Source: JBBSBY01 sp038205805 (GTDB lineage Bacteria > Desulfobacterota > Desulfomonilia > Desulfomonilales > Desulfomonilaceae). From it: a stretch of 64,000 bases of DNA. A program made the translations under genes and the position numbers. The stretch is taken from positions 1 through 64,000 of the forward strand of contig JBBRBO010000001.1 in assembly GCA_038205805.1 (NCBI GenBank). The letters run 5' to 3'. Positions 27,207-36,696 of the stretch are shown here, in pieces. Numbering within the stretch: the stretch's first letter is position 1; the number at the start of each line of letters is the position of its first letter. A model generated the notes under the pieces. The model saw nothing but the letters and a program-made list of their open reading frames with translations. It searched no databases and was not told where the DNA came from.

Positions 27207-30200
27207 GAGGCGTGGTTCTCCTGGGATTCCTTCCGGAATCGCTCCTCGAGCACATATTTTGTCGGCAGTCCTGTTTGCAAGAGACTGTAGATCACCGGCA
27301 CGATAAACAAGGTAAAGACTGTGGCCACGAGCAATCCACCTATTACGGCTCGACCCAAGGGAGCGTTCTGTTCCCCCGCTTCACCCAGGCCAAGGGCCAT
27401 AGGCAGCATACCCAGAATCATGGCCAGAGCGGTCATAAGCACCGGCCGTAAACGCACTCTCCCGGCCTCCATTGCGGCGTCATGGGCGGTGATATTACCC
27501 TCTACACGTAGGTCGTTGGCGAAGCTCACCAGGAGGATTGAGTTCGCCGTAGCGATGCCCACGGCCATGATGGCGCCCATGAGGGATTCCACGTTGATGG
27601 TCGTGCCGGTAAGCGTAAGCATCCAGAGCACTCCCACGAGGGCGCCCGGAACCGACATCATGATGATAAACGGGTCCAACCAAGACTGGAACAGCGCCAC
27701 CATCAAGAAATACACAAGGAGAATGGCCAGGATCAGCCCTAAGCCCAGGCTGCGGAACGAGTCATTCATCACCTGGTTTTGACCGCGCAAGGTGACGCGG
27801 GTTCCCGGCGGTAGTTCCCCTAAGCCCTTAATCGCCTTTTGAATATCACGGGCGGTCGACCCGAGGTCTCTATCTTCAACCGAGGCGTTCACATTGAGCA
27901 CCCGCTGCACGGTGTAATGCGAGATATTCGCAGGAGTGACCCTGTGATACACCGAGGCCACATTCGCCAGCCGTTGAGCCACTACGTTGGGCGTCTGGTT
28001 GAGGGGTCCCGGCTGATCGGACTGAAGCAACGGGTTTGACGCCTGACCACTCAGGGGAATGCCTTCAAGACTCGCTATCGAATCCACACGGCTGGAGGGG
28101 AGTTGGACCGCCACCCAGTAGTTCACATTGTTCACGGGATTGAGGAAGAATGACGGCGACACCAGCATACTCGACGAGAGCGAAATCAGCACACTATTGG
28201 CCACATCCCGTTGGGTCATGCCCAGGTTGGCCGCACGCACCCTGTCCACATCCACCTGGAGCGCCGGATAGTCCACCACCTGCGCAATGTGCAGATCCGC
28301 CACACCTGGTATACGCTGAAGGCTGTCCCGCAGCTTGACGGCCAGCGGATAAGATTTCGCGAAATCAACGCTCTCAATCTGTACGTCTATGGTCGCAGGC
28401 AACCCGAAATTCAACACCTGGTTCACGATGTCCGCCGGCTGAAAGTAAAAGCTCGAACCGGGGAACTCGTCGCTCAAGACCTCCCGGAGCTTCTTGCGAT
28501 ACATCGCTGAAGGTTTGTGGTCCTTCTTCAAGGCGATGAGGATGTCCGCGTCCATAGAGCCCACATTTGCGGTCTGCACAAAGGCCAGGTTGTACGAAAC
28601 GGGCACTCCGATAAGATCGTTGATGGTCTCGAGTTCAGCCGGCGGGATAATCTCTCGAATGCGGCGCTCGACCTTTGCCACGATCTCTTCCGTCTCTGTG
28701 AGCCTACTCCCCGGCGGCGCCCGGAAGTGGAGCTTCATGATACCCGTGTCTACGGAGGGAAAAAAGTCCGTGCCCACCACAAAGATGAGCCCGCAACTGA
28801 TACTAATGAGTCCACCCGCCACAACGAGGGTGAACAAGCGATGAGCTAGCGTCACCTCAAGCAGCCGAGTATACCCGCCTTGAAAGCGTTCGAAAGCGCG
28901 GTCCCGCTTGTGATTGAGGCGCTCGATGAACCCGGCGTCCGCGGCGAGGTTTACGTGATCCCCTTCGTAATGGATGCGTTCATGCTCCATCAACATGCGG
29001 GACAGGGTTGGAACCAGCGTCCGAGACAACAGGTATGACGCCAGCATGGCCACCACGACCCCGAAGGCCAGAGGAGTGAACAGGAACTTGGCCGGTCCGT
29101 AGAGCAACACCACCGGAAAGAACACCACGCAGATGGCCAAGGTCGCCACGATGGCGGGAACCGAAATCTGGTCCGTCGCATGGAGGATAGCGATGGTCAG
29201 GGGCTTGCCCATACCGCGGTTGCGGTGGATGTTTTCAACGGTGACGGTGGCGTCGTCCACCAACATGCCGATGGCAAGGGCCAATCCGCCTAAAGTCATG
29301 ATATTGATCGTGTACCCCATGAGATTCATGGCTATGATCGCCGTGAAGATCGCCAGGGGTATGGAGGTGGACACCAGGATCGTGCTGCGCCAACTCCCCA
29401 AGAAGACGAGGATCATGAGCGACACCAACACCGCTGCCAGCACCGCTTCGTAGAGCACCCCTTGGATTGCGGCCCTCACGAAAACCGACTGGTCGAAGTC
29501 AAGCCGCAGGTCTAGGCCCTCGGGCGCAACCTTCTTGATCTCGGGAATAGCCTCTTTTGCGGCCTCCACGACCGCCAGGGTTGATGCGTCCGCATGTTTG
29601 AGTATGGCGAGATACGCGGCTCGACGGCCGTTCACCCGAACGATGTTCGTTTGTTCCGCATAGCTGTCCGATACCTTGGCCACATCACCGAGGAACACCG
29701 GGGCGTTCCCCACCACCTTTATGGGAAGCTGGTTAAACTCATCCACCGCCCGAGGACTCGAATTGAGCAGCACGTTGTATTCCGTGCTCCCGATTCTGGC
29801 CACGCCGCCGGGGATGATAACATTGGAAGTTTGGAGCGCAGTCACCACGTCAGCCGGTGATAGTCCTCGCGCCGCAAGGGCATTAGGATTGACCTGTACC
29901 ATGATCTGCCGGCTTTTGCCGCCGAAGGGAGCGGGCGTGGACAGACCCGGTATGGTAAACAGCCGTATACGAATGAACTGGAGCCCGTAATCGAAAATCT
30001 TCTCCTCAGGGAGATTGTCGCTGGACAAGGTGAGCTGCGCCACAGGCACGTTCGAGGCGTTGAACTGAATGATATTGGGCGGCTGCATACCGGGCGGCGC
30101 AATGCGCAGGAGCGTGCTCGATACTGAGGAGATCTGCGCTATGGCCGCCCCGATGTCGGCCCCAGGATGAAAATATACCCGAAGCAGCCCGATTCCGGGG

Positions 30201-30457
30201 ATGGATTGGGATTCGATGCGTTCGATCCCGTTCACGGTGCTTGAGTACGCCCGTTCACTAATGAGCACCACCCGGCGTTCCATGTCCTCGGGGGATAGGC
30301 CGGGATAGTTCCAGACCACCATGACGACCGGTATGTTGATGACGGGAAGGATGTCCACCACCATCCTGCTGAGGGATAGGCCACCCATCACCAGAATGAG
30401 CAAGGACATCACCGCTATAGTATAAGGCCGCCGCAGGGCGAGACGAACAAGCCACAT
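27203..30457 (-). CDS. RND efflux inner-membrane permease
   Basis: A ~1084-residue pump of the AcrB/HAE superfamily with two sets of six membrane helices and two large periplasmic loops. Helix 4 carries the proton-relay pair in GMLVDDATVTVENIHRN. In the equivalent of the AcrB helix-10 lysine (GLSAKN) this protein has GIATANSILLV, so the lysine is absent, as in several other subgroups of the family. The periplasmic porter segments include VNGRRAAYLAILKHADAS and FHFRAPPGS-type phrases. I prefer ATG 30457 (MWLVRLALRRPYT, the usual start); a GTG at 30466 adds three residues. The adaptor gene follows with a 4-base overlap. Drug or lipid substrates cannot be told apart. Confidence 0.92.
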   Translation of the reverse strand: MWLVRLALRRPYTIAVMSLLILVMGGLSLSRMVVDILPVINIPVVMVVWNYPGLSPEDMERRVVLISERAYSSTVNGIERIESQSIPGIGLLRVYFHPGADIGAAIAQISSVSSTLLRIAPPGMQPPNIIQFNASNVPVAQLTLSSDNLPEEKIFDYGLQFIRIRLFTIPGLSTPAPFGGKSRQIMVQVNPNALAARGLSPADVVTALQTSNVIIPGGVARIGSTEYNVLLNSSPRAVDEFNQLPIKVVGNAPVFLGDVAKVSDSYAEQTNIVRVNGRRAAYLAILKHADASTLAVVEAAKEAIPEIKKVAPEGLDLRLDFDQSVFVRAAIQGVLYEAVLAAVLVSLMILVFLGSWRSTILVSTSIPLAIFTAIIAMNLMGYTINIMTLGGLALAIGMLVDDATVTVENIHRNRGMGKPLTIAILHATDQISVPAIVATLAICVVFFPVVLLYGPAKFLFTPLAFGVVVAMLASYLLSRTLVPTLSRMLMEHERIHYEGDHVNLAADAGFIERLNHKRDRAFERFQGGYTRLLEVTLAHRLFTLVVAGGLISISCGLIFVVGTDFFPSVDTGIMKLHFRAPPGSRLTETEEIVAKVERRIREIIPPAELETINDLIGVPVSYNLAFVQTANVGSMDADILIALKKDHKPSAMYRKKLREVLSDEFPGSSFYFQPADIVNQVLNFGLPATIDVQIESVDFAKSYPLAVKLRDSLQRIPGVADLHIAQVVDYPALQVDVDRVRAANLGMTQRDVANSVLISLSSSMLVSPSFFLNPVNNVNYWVAVQLPSSRVDSIASLEGIPLSGQASNPLLQSDQPGPLNQTPNVVAQRLANVASVYHRVTPANISHYTVQRVLNVNASVEDRDLGSTARDIQKAIKGLGELPPGTRVTLRGQNQVMNDSFRSLGLGLILAILLVYFLMVALFQSWLDPFIIMMSVPGALVGVLWMLTLTGTTINVESLMGAIMAVGIATANSILLVSFANDLRVEGNITAHDAAMEAGRVRLRPVLMTALAMILGMLPMALGLGEAGEQNAPLGRAVIGGLLVATVFTLFIVPVIYSLLQTGLPTKYVLEERFRKESQENHAS

Positions 30458-30466
30458 GTCGTACAC

Positions 30467-30871
30467 TCACTATTAAAGGAAAGATTGCGTAACCGTCCAC
30501 CGGGCGTAGAGCCCCCTCAAGCTCGGTAAAGCACTACCGCCGAGGGATCGGCGCTCCAGGCGCCTGGGATGCCCTCGACATTCCTCACGGACGCTGAGAC
30601 ATTGTACCACAAGATCTTGAAAACAGGATATTCTCGGGAACGTGCGGGCGTTTTCAGGAACGTCCGTCATTACGGCGTGTTCGGGACAAACGAATCCTGC
30701 ACAACTCCGTCTCCACGGCCGGCCCGAAAGTTTTAGACTTCCCTTTCCGGCCTTGGAGATAAGCGTTTTCGTAAGGCTATTCCCGTTTAGGGCATCGCAT
30801 TGCTCGCCTGCTAAAACGGCGACGCCGATCCACGCACTACCAACGTGTTTTCAAAAAGGTTCCGGCAGATA
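30467..30871. other. Intergenic region between pump operon and PHP gene
   Basis: About 400 bases with no supported gene; open frames are short and lack sites. The promoter of the pump operon (minus strand) should be in the lower half. No repeat recognised. Confidence 0.3.
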
Positions 30872-31708
30872 CTATTTTGGCGGCGCATTGGCCTGCGCCC
30901 GTCGTCGGTTCCCCTCGGCGCGACGCTTCAACGCCTCAATCAAGGAGTAGGTGAGGGGATGACCGGGTATGCCCGCTTGCTCCACGATGCAGCCCAGTCG
31001 GCCCCGGGAGCCGCCGAGATTTCCATGAAAGTCGCTTCCGCCGGTGACGAGGAGACCCAACTCCCTTGCGGACCTCACAAACATCGCGGTTTGAGCCGAG
31101 GTATGCGCAGGGTAATACGCCTCGATACCTTGTATTCCCAGAGCTGCGAGTTTCGTTATGATCGTATCCCAATCTTCGTGTGAATACAGAATCAGCGTAT
31201 AAGGATGAGCGAGAACCGGCGTTCCCCCGGCAGCGAGGACAAAGCGTATCGCCTGATCCGGTGACACATTGGCTTTTGGAGAATACGGACTGCTTTCCGA
31301 GTAAATGAGCGGCACGTGCGGCTTTTCAGCGCCGGCTTTCGATGTAGCGGGCGCAGTGTTGCCTCTCGACGACCGTGACTCCTCAAGAGCGGCTAAGAAA
31401 ATCGCAAACAGATCCGGCCTCTCTCCTCGGAAGGCGTCAAGACAACGCTGAACTAAGGGATCCTGCGTCCGGATGTAGTAACCGAGGATATGCAGAATAC
31501 CCGAGTCCCATTTTGCGCTGAGTTCCACCCCAGGCACAATTTCTACGCCGAGCTTGGCGCCTTCCCGGGCGGCTTCGGCAATTCCGGTTACACTATCGTG
31601 GTCGGTGACGGCTAGGACTCGAAGGCCACGGGCGGCGGCCGCCTGAACCAGTTCTCGAGGGGAACACCTCCCATCGGAAGCGGTCGTATGCGTATGCAGA
31701 TCAATCAT
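30872..31708 (-). CDS. PHP-domain phosphoesterase (RNase AM/TrpH-like)
   Basis: A 278-residue PHP-domain protein with the metal-site motifs in order: MIDLHTHTTASDGRCSPREL (first), AVTDHDSVTG (second), GVELSAKW, HILGYY, AHPYTL and GSDFHG near the C-terminus. Relatives of this length include the Escherichia coli RNase AM (YciV) and TrpH proteins, which remove 5' phosphates or nucleotides from short RNAs or from pAp. A low-complexity stretch of about 35 residues (SRSSRGNTAPATSKAGAEKP) is inserted after residue ~110. It stands alone on the minus strand. Confidence 0.87.
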   Translation of the reverse strand: MIDLHTHTTASDGRCSPRELVQAAAARGLRVLAVTDHDSVTGIAEAAREGAKLGVEIVPGVELSAKWDSGILHILGYYIRTQDPLVQRCLDAFRGERPDLFAIFLAALEESRSSRGNTAPATSKAGAEKPHVPLIYSESSPYSPKANVSPDQAIRFVLAAGGTPVLAHPYTLILYSHEDWDTIITKLAALGIQGIEAYYPAHTSAQTAMFVRSARELGLLVTGGSDFHGNLGGSRGRLGCIVEQAGIPGHPLTYSLIEALKRRAEGNRRRAQANAPPK

Positions 31709-32070
31709 TGTCTATACCCCCATGTCAGGCGCCGAACTGAAGTCGACGCGAAAAACGCCTTTTCTTTGCAGGCCGCCCCTCGAACACACGGCAAAGCCAC
31801 CCGAAGATCAGGAAAATGGTTTCCCATTTATGGCCTGGTACTGTAGACTATACAGGATGTTGTAGAATGTTTCACATGCGGTTGCGTTTTTACCGGCTTA
31901 CGATCAATGCTTGCGGTACCAACAAGAACGACGTTTTTGTAGAATAAGTTGTATTTGGTCTCTTGAAGGAACAATGTGAATCCCGTAATTTGTAGTTCTG
32001 GTCTTTAAAAAAATAGCGGTCATAAGAACGCGGCGATAATGTTTCTGAGAGAAGCTGGATTGCCTTGAAA
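31709..32070. other. Intergenic region with repeat pair member, transposase side
   Basis: No gene. Bases 31797-31995 are one member of a dispersed repeat shared with 36151-36335. It directly follows the 3' end of the transposase remnant (read on the minus strand), so it could be the non-coding end of that insertion sequence. Confidence 0.4.
31797..31995. repeat. Dispersed repeat pair, copy 1
   Basis: Shares CCACCCGAAGATCAGGAAAA, ACTATACAGGATGTTGTA and GTGAATCCCGT in the same order with copy 2 at 36151-36335, over about 190 bases with scattered substitutions. Confidence 0.7.
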
Positions 32071-32685
32071 TCAGTTGAACCTCCGAAAGAGTTCTCCAGC
32101 GAGTTCTTTTGCGGTCTTGAAATACCGATTGTGCGTGGTCTGGCGCTTGACTTTCCGCCAGACGTATTCTGTCGCATTAAATTTCGGAGAATACTTTGGC
32201 CGAAAATAAACCTCGATGCTGCTGCTGTTGACTTCTAGCCACTTCCGGACCTTAGGTCCCTTGTGGTAAGGAGCATTTTCGATGAGGAGATGAATTGTCT
32301 TCTCCGCGTACTGGCGAATCAGTTGCTTGAGCAGACCGATGAAAGAGTCACCATTGAACTTTTCTTTTTCAAAACGAAAGTGCCATTTGGGGTTTGCTCC
32401 CATTGTGATCGCACCGAACGTTTTGATGCTCTTGCGAGTGAGAAAACTCATGACCTCGCAACCCCTCCCCACCGCATACCATGTGTGGGTGAGCGATCCT
32501 GATTGCTGGAAAGAGGCTTCATCCTCGATTCGGGCCATTTCACATTCTTCTTCCAGCATATCGCGCTCGTCTGGTGTCAACAACAATCCTTTCATTTCAA
32601 TACATGGCCTTTCCTGTGACTTTTTGTGCGATATAACACCGTTATTCGCACTCCAAAATGTAACTATGCCATCCGCTAGATTCAA
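32071..32685 (-). pseudogene. IS630-family transposase, truncated and degenerate
   Basis: The frame covers the DDE catalytic half of an IS630/DDE_3 transposase (~200 of the usual ~340 residues). Visible are LTPDERDMLEEECE, a first acidic motif in RIEDEASFQQ, the second in LLIENAPYHKG, and the third in YSPKFNATEYVWRKVKR. The second catalytic Asp (normally LDN) is Glu here, and the N-terminal helix-turn-helix part is missing upstream, so the element should be dead. Its terminal inverted repeats could not be placed with confidence. The neighbouring repeat at 31797-31995 may be its former end region. Confidence 0.78.
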
Positions 32686-32837
32686 GGGCCATTACTACAC
32701 TGTGATGTGCCATTCAAATTCACGAGTAAGATAAACCAGTTAACGTTTAGGCTCGAACCGAGTCAGCTCACCGTAGCAGAACGACAACAAACTGCTGAGG
32801 GCGTTGCCCGGTCGCGGGACTAAACGCGGTTCGACAA

Positions 32838-33213
32838 ATGAAAAAAAGTACTGACTCTCGCTGCTGTTGCTGAAGCGACCACGGGTTTCGCTCTTTTGGT
32901 TGTTCCTGTCGTCGTCGGGCGATTATTGCTAAACGACGAGCTTACCGGAGCTTCGATTCCGGTAGTTCGTGTGGCCGGCATCGCCCTGATTTCGTTAGGC
33001 GTCGCTTGCTTGCCGGGATTGGCATTGCTCGGCATGTTGACCTACAGCGCCATGGTAACGGCCTATCTCGCTTGCATCGGCGTTTGTGGCGAATGGTCCG
33101 GGCCGCTCTTGTGGCCGGCGGTGTTGGTACACGCTGTCTTGACGGCCCTATTGGTGAAATTGTGGCTCGCCTCGCGAACGACGACTAAGACCGGCAATCC
33201 AATCACCGAGTAA
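32838..33213 (+). pseudogene. Small four-helix membrane protein with A7 frameshift
   Basis: From the ATG at 32838, MKK is followed by a run of seven A (32841-32847). With six A the frame reads MKKVLTLAAVAEATTGFALL and continues intact to the stop at 33213, giving a ~124-residue membrane protein with about four helices. It is glycine- and leucine-rich, with GALLGMLTYS- and LLWPAVLVHAVL-like parts. Similar small proteins are known as hypotheticals. With seven A the frame stops after MKKSTDSRCCC. A shorter start (TTG 32896) is possible. An A7 run is a known site for transcriptional slippage, so expression may still occur. No neighbour suggests a role. Confidence 0.6.
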
Positions 33214-33415
33214 TTTAACCGATCTTTCGTAAACTACGCGCGCGTGCAATGTCAGCGAGGATGGGAATGAACCCTGATTCTAATACCATTAACGGTGCCA
33301 ATATTCATTATTTACGTCCCTTTTGCCGTTTGCATCCGGCTTTTGGGTATTCTGAGAAGTTGTAGCTTACCGATACGGGGCTTTCCCCTGACGTTGGAGT
33401 TAAAAGGAGGAATAC

Positions 33416-35953
33416 ATGTATAGAAGAATGGCTCTATGGGCAATTCCAGCTTTCATCATGGTCTTTATGCTGTCCATTGCGCCTGCCGTCGCCCAGCAGG
33501 TTACGGGTGAACTGGGTTCCCCGAGCGCGACAACGACCATCAACGGAAAGCAGCTTCCCGCACCGGATCCCCCATTCGGCGGCGAAATTAAGCACGATGC
33601 TTTGCAGTCTAAGTACTGGTGGGCGCCGCGCATTGTGCCGCCCAAGCAGGCGCCCAACATCCTGTTGATTATCACGGATGACGCGGGCTTCGGCGTGCCC
33701 AGCACATTTGGTGGCGTTATTCCGACACCTGCTATGGATCGCATTGCGGAAAATGGTCTGCGCTACAACAACATCCATTCCACAGCGCTCTGCTCCCCGA
33801 CCCGCGCCGCCTTGATCACCGGCCGCAACCATCACTCGGCCGGCTTCGGCGTGATCTCGGAGCAATCCACGGGCTTCCCTGGCTACAACAGCATCATCGC
33901 CAAGGATAAGGCCACCATCGGCCGTATCCTGCTGGATAACGGCTATGCCACCTCTTGGTTCGGTAAAGACCACAACACCCCGGCTTTCGCGGCCAGTCAG
34001 GTGGGACCGTTTGATCAATGGCCGACCGGTATGGGCTTCGAATATTTCTACGGCTTCGTTGGTGGCGACTCGAACCAATGGCAGCCCAACCTGTTCCGCA
34101 ACACCACGCAGATTTATCCCTTCGATGGTAAACCGGGCTGGAATCTTATTACCGGCATGGCCGACGACGCCATCGATTATTTGTATAGAATCCACCAGAC
34201 GTTACCCGAAAAGCCGTTTTTCATTAAGTACGCTCCCGGCGCTACGCACGCGCCCCATCATCCGACCAAGGAATGGGTGGAAAAGATTCAGGCCATGCAC
34301 CTCTTCGACGATGGCTGGAACAAATTGCGAGAGCGAATTTTTGAGAACCAGAAGCGCCTTGGAGTTATTCCTCAGGACACCCAACTCGAGCCTTGGCCGA
34401 CGAATGTCATCAAAAATTGGGATGACTGTACCCCTGAAGAGAAAAAGCTCTACATTCGGCAGGTGGAAGTTTTCGCCGCCTTCGCCGCCTACAACGACCA
34501 TGAAATAGGCCGAGTGATCCAGACCATCGCGGATATAGGCAAGCTCGACAACACGCTCATTATCTACATCAACGGCGACAACGGCACCAGCGCTGAAGGT
34601 GGACCATTGGGCACACCCAATGAAGTGGCGTTCTTTAACGGAGTCACAGTACCGGTAGACGTTCAAATGAAATGGTATGACGTCTGGGGCACGGAACAGA
34701 CTTACAATCACATGTCGGCGGGCTGGTCTTGGGCTTTTGACACACCGTTCACCTGGTTCAAGCAAAACGCCTCAAAGCTCGGAGGTATCTGCCAGGGTAT
34801 GTGCATTTCTTGGCCCGGTCACATCAAGGACAAAGGCGCCTTGCGCGATCAGTTCTGTCACGTCATTGACGTAGTGCCGACCATTCTCGAAGTGGCCGGT
34901 ATCCCGGCGCCCGAATACGTAGACGGCATCAAACAGGCGCCCATTGAAGGCACGAGCTTCGCCTACACCTTTGATGAGAAGAACTCCAAAGCGCCGTCAC
35001 AGCATAAAACCCAATATTTCGAGATGATGGGTCAGTGGGCGCTTTATAACGACGGTTGGCTGTTGAGCACCAAAGTGAACCGCGCCCCATGGGAAGCTTT
35101 CAGCGCGGCTAATCCCGACCCTCTCAATAATCAGGTTCTCGAACTGTACAACTTAAACACCGACTTCAGCCAATCCCAGAATCTCGCTGATAAACATCCG
35201 GACAAATTGAAAGAGTTGAAGAAAATATTCATCGAAGAAGCGAAGAAGTATCAGGTCTTCCCTCTTGACGCCTCGGTCGCTGCTCGAATCGTAGCGCCTC
35301 GCCCCAATATCACCGCCGGTCGCACTGAGTTTGTTTATACGAGACCGATGGTAGGCCTACCTCAAGGCGATTCACCATTCCTTCTCAACAGTTCGTACAC
35401 GATCACGGCTGATATCGAAGTGCCGGAAGGCGGCGCAGAAGGCATGATCTTGACATCAGGCGGACGGTTCGCCGGGTACGGCTTCTACCTGTTAAAGAGT
35501 AAACCGGTGTTCCTCTGGAATCTTCTTGACTTGAAGCGTATCAGGTGGGAAGGACCGGAGCTTACTCCCGGCAAACACACACTGGAATTCGACTTCAAAT
35601 ATGATGGACTCGGTGTAGGCACGCTGGCCTTCAATAACCTGAGTGGCCTCGGCCGTTCCGGTACCGGCATATTCAAAGTGGACGGCAAAACTGTCCAAAC
35701 AATAACCATGCCCCATACATTGCCGATGATCCTGCAATGGGACGAGAGCTTCGACATCGGCTCCGACACGCTGACCGGAGTGAACGATGCGGATTATAAA
35801 CCGCCGTTCCCGCTGACCGCCAAGCTCAACAAACTGACGATCAAAGTGGATCGACCTAAGATGACGCCTGAAGACATCAAGAAGCTGGAGAATGCGCAAG
35901 CGGAAGCGCTCGACGGCAAGCCGCTGACTCACGTGCAGTCTGCTCCGCATTAA
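33416..35953 (+). CDS. Arylsulfatase (type I, formylglycine-dependent)
   Basis: A large (845 aa) exported sulfatase. A signal peptide (LWAIPAFIMVFMLSIAPAVAQQ) precedes the sulfatase domain. The metal site begins PNILLIITDDAGFG (~residue 82), and the signature STALCSPTRAALITGRNHH follows (~residue 125); its Cys would be converted to formylglycine by a maturase not present in this window. Further motifs are GKDHN at ~183 and YINGDNGTSAEGG at ~382 (a metal-site Asp/Asn pair). Residues ~625-830 form a beta-rich C-terminal domain (VEVPEGGAEG-type sandwich). The ATG at 33416 has AAAGGAGG just upstream. A hairpin terminator follows at 36001. The natural substrate (aryl sulfate, sulfated glycan or lipid) is unknown. 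Confidence 0.93.
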   Translation: MYRRMALWAIPAFIMVFMLSIAPAVAQQVTGELGSPSATTTINGKQLPAPDPPFGGEIKHDALQSKYWWAPRIVPPKQAPNILLIITDDAGFGVPSTFGGVIPTPAMDRIAENGLRYNNIHSTALCSPTRAALITGRNHHSAGFGVISEQSTGFPGYNSIIAKDKATIGRILLDNGYATSWFGKDHNTPAFAASQVGPFDQWPTGMGFEYFYGFVGGDSNQWQPNLFRNTTQIYPFDGKPGWNLITGMADDAIDYLYRIHQTLPEKPFFIKYAPGATHAPHHPTKEWVEKIQAMHLFDDGWNKLRERIFENQKRLGVIPQDTQLEPWPTNVIKNWDDCTPEEKKLYIRQVEVFAAFAAYNDHEIGRVIQTIADIGKLDNTLIIYINGDNGTSAEGGPLGTPNEVAFFNGVTVPVDVQMKWYDVWGTEQTYNHMSAGWSWAFDTPFTWFKQNASKLGGICQGMCISWPGHIKDKGALRDQFCHVIDVVPTILEVAGIPAPEYVDGIKQAPIEGTSFAYTFDEKNSKAPSQHKTQYFEMMGQWALYNDGWLLSTKVNRAPWEAFSAANPDPLNNQVLELYNLNTDFSQSQNLADKHPDKLKELKKIFIEEAKKYQVFPLDASVAARIVAPRPNITAGRTEFVYTRPMVGLPQGDSPFLLNSSYTITADIEVPEGGAEGMILTSGGRFAGYGFYLLKSKPVFLWNLLDLKRIRWEGPELTPGKHTLEFDFKYDGLGVGTLAFNNLSGLGRSGTGIFKVDGKTVQTITMPHTLPMILQWDESFDIGSDTLTGVNDADYKPPFPLTAKLNKLTIKVDRPKMTPEDIKKLENAQAEALDGKPLTHVQSAPH

Positions 35954-36000
35954 TAAGGCACGGTAGCGTAAACCATAAAGCGGCTTAGATGGTTAAATTT

Positions 36001-36033
36001 GCAGGCCGTCCCACAGCTTACGGGATGGCCTGC
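36001..36033 (+). terminator. Terminator hairpin after the arylsulfatase gene
   Basis: GCAGGCCGTCCC pairs with GGGATGGCCTGC (11 of 12, one G-T) around a 9-base loop, then ACTTTCA. It lies 48 bases after the stop. Confidence 0.7.
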
Positions 36034-36074
36034 ACTTTCATCCACCCAGACTGAAACGAAAGGAGCCAAAACAA

Positions 36075-36191
36075 ATGACCCGCCCATCTTTTAGGGCGCC
36101 TGCGTTACTTTGTGCCGGTATGTTACTCATGGGCTTCGCGTCATGCTTGTCCACCCGAAGATCAGGAAAATATTTCCTATTAAGGGCCTAG
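36075..36191 (+). pseudogene. Lipoprotein gene cut off after its lipobox by a repeat
   Basis: AAGGAG precedes an ATG at 36075. The peptide begins MTRPSFRAPALLCAGMLLMG and then FASC, a good lipoprotein signal with lipidated Cys at residue 24. Two codons later, at 36151, the sequence turns into the dispersed repeat shared with 31797-31995, and the frame stops at 36189-36191. A downstream continuation of the gene was not found. The product would be a 38-residue remnant, so the gene was probably broken by the arrival or expansion of the repeat. Confidence 0.6.
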
Positions 36192-36335
36192 TGTTGTAAA
36201 CTATACAGGATGTTGTACAGTGTGTTATATGCCGTTAAGTTCTTACCGCTTGCGGTAAAAAGAAGAACAGCGTGTTTGTGGCATCATTCGTTATCATTGT
36301 ATTGACGCAAGGATGTGAATCCCGTGTTTTTCGAC
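36151..36335. repeat. Dispersed repeat pair, copy 2
   Basis: Begins CCACCCGAAGATCAGGAAAA and shares ACTATACAGGATGTTGTA and GTGAATCCCGT with copy 1 at 31797-31995. Includes a small perfect hairpin TTACCGC-TT-GCGGTAA. It interrupts the lipoprotein gene. Confidence 0.7.
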
Positions 36336-36696
36336 GATTTGGAAATGGTACATTCGAGCAGGGAATACACACCTACTTTCGTAAAGAGTTTCGACACATT
36401 TCAGCGGCAGCGAGACGTGTATTGCTGTCAAGATTAATCCTCAACGACGCTTTACCGCGTCGGCAGTGATTCCTATCTATTAGGATTCTCTCTCGATTCT
36501 TTCTTTGCCGTTTCCGGCGCCTACATGTTCGTCGAGAGGCCGGAAAATGCGGTTCATTTGGATACAGGTACCAGTTCACCGGAATTGAGCCAACCACTCA
36601 GTGTCACAAGGTCGGGTAAGGGAGATCAGTCTCCCCTCGTGTCCGCAGCGGAGCGCCGCTGCCTCACACCCTGTGAACGGCACATCGGAGGCTACT
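36336..36696. other. Intergenic region before the hybrid kinase
   Basis: No gene supported after the repeat. The region holds the kinase promoter and, at 36687-36691, its GGAGG ribosome-binding site. Confidence 0.3.

Noticed and set aside
33434..34195. 253-codon open frame antisense to the arylsulfatase gene
   Set aside because: It covers the conserved sulfatase active-site region on the other strand and has no supporting signals.
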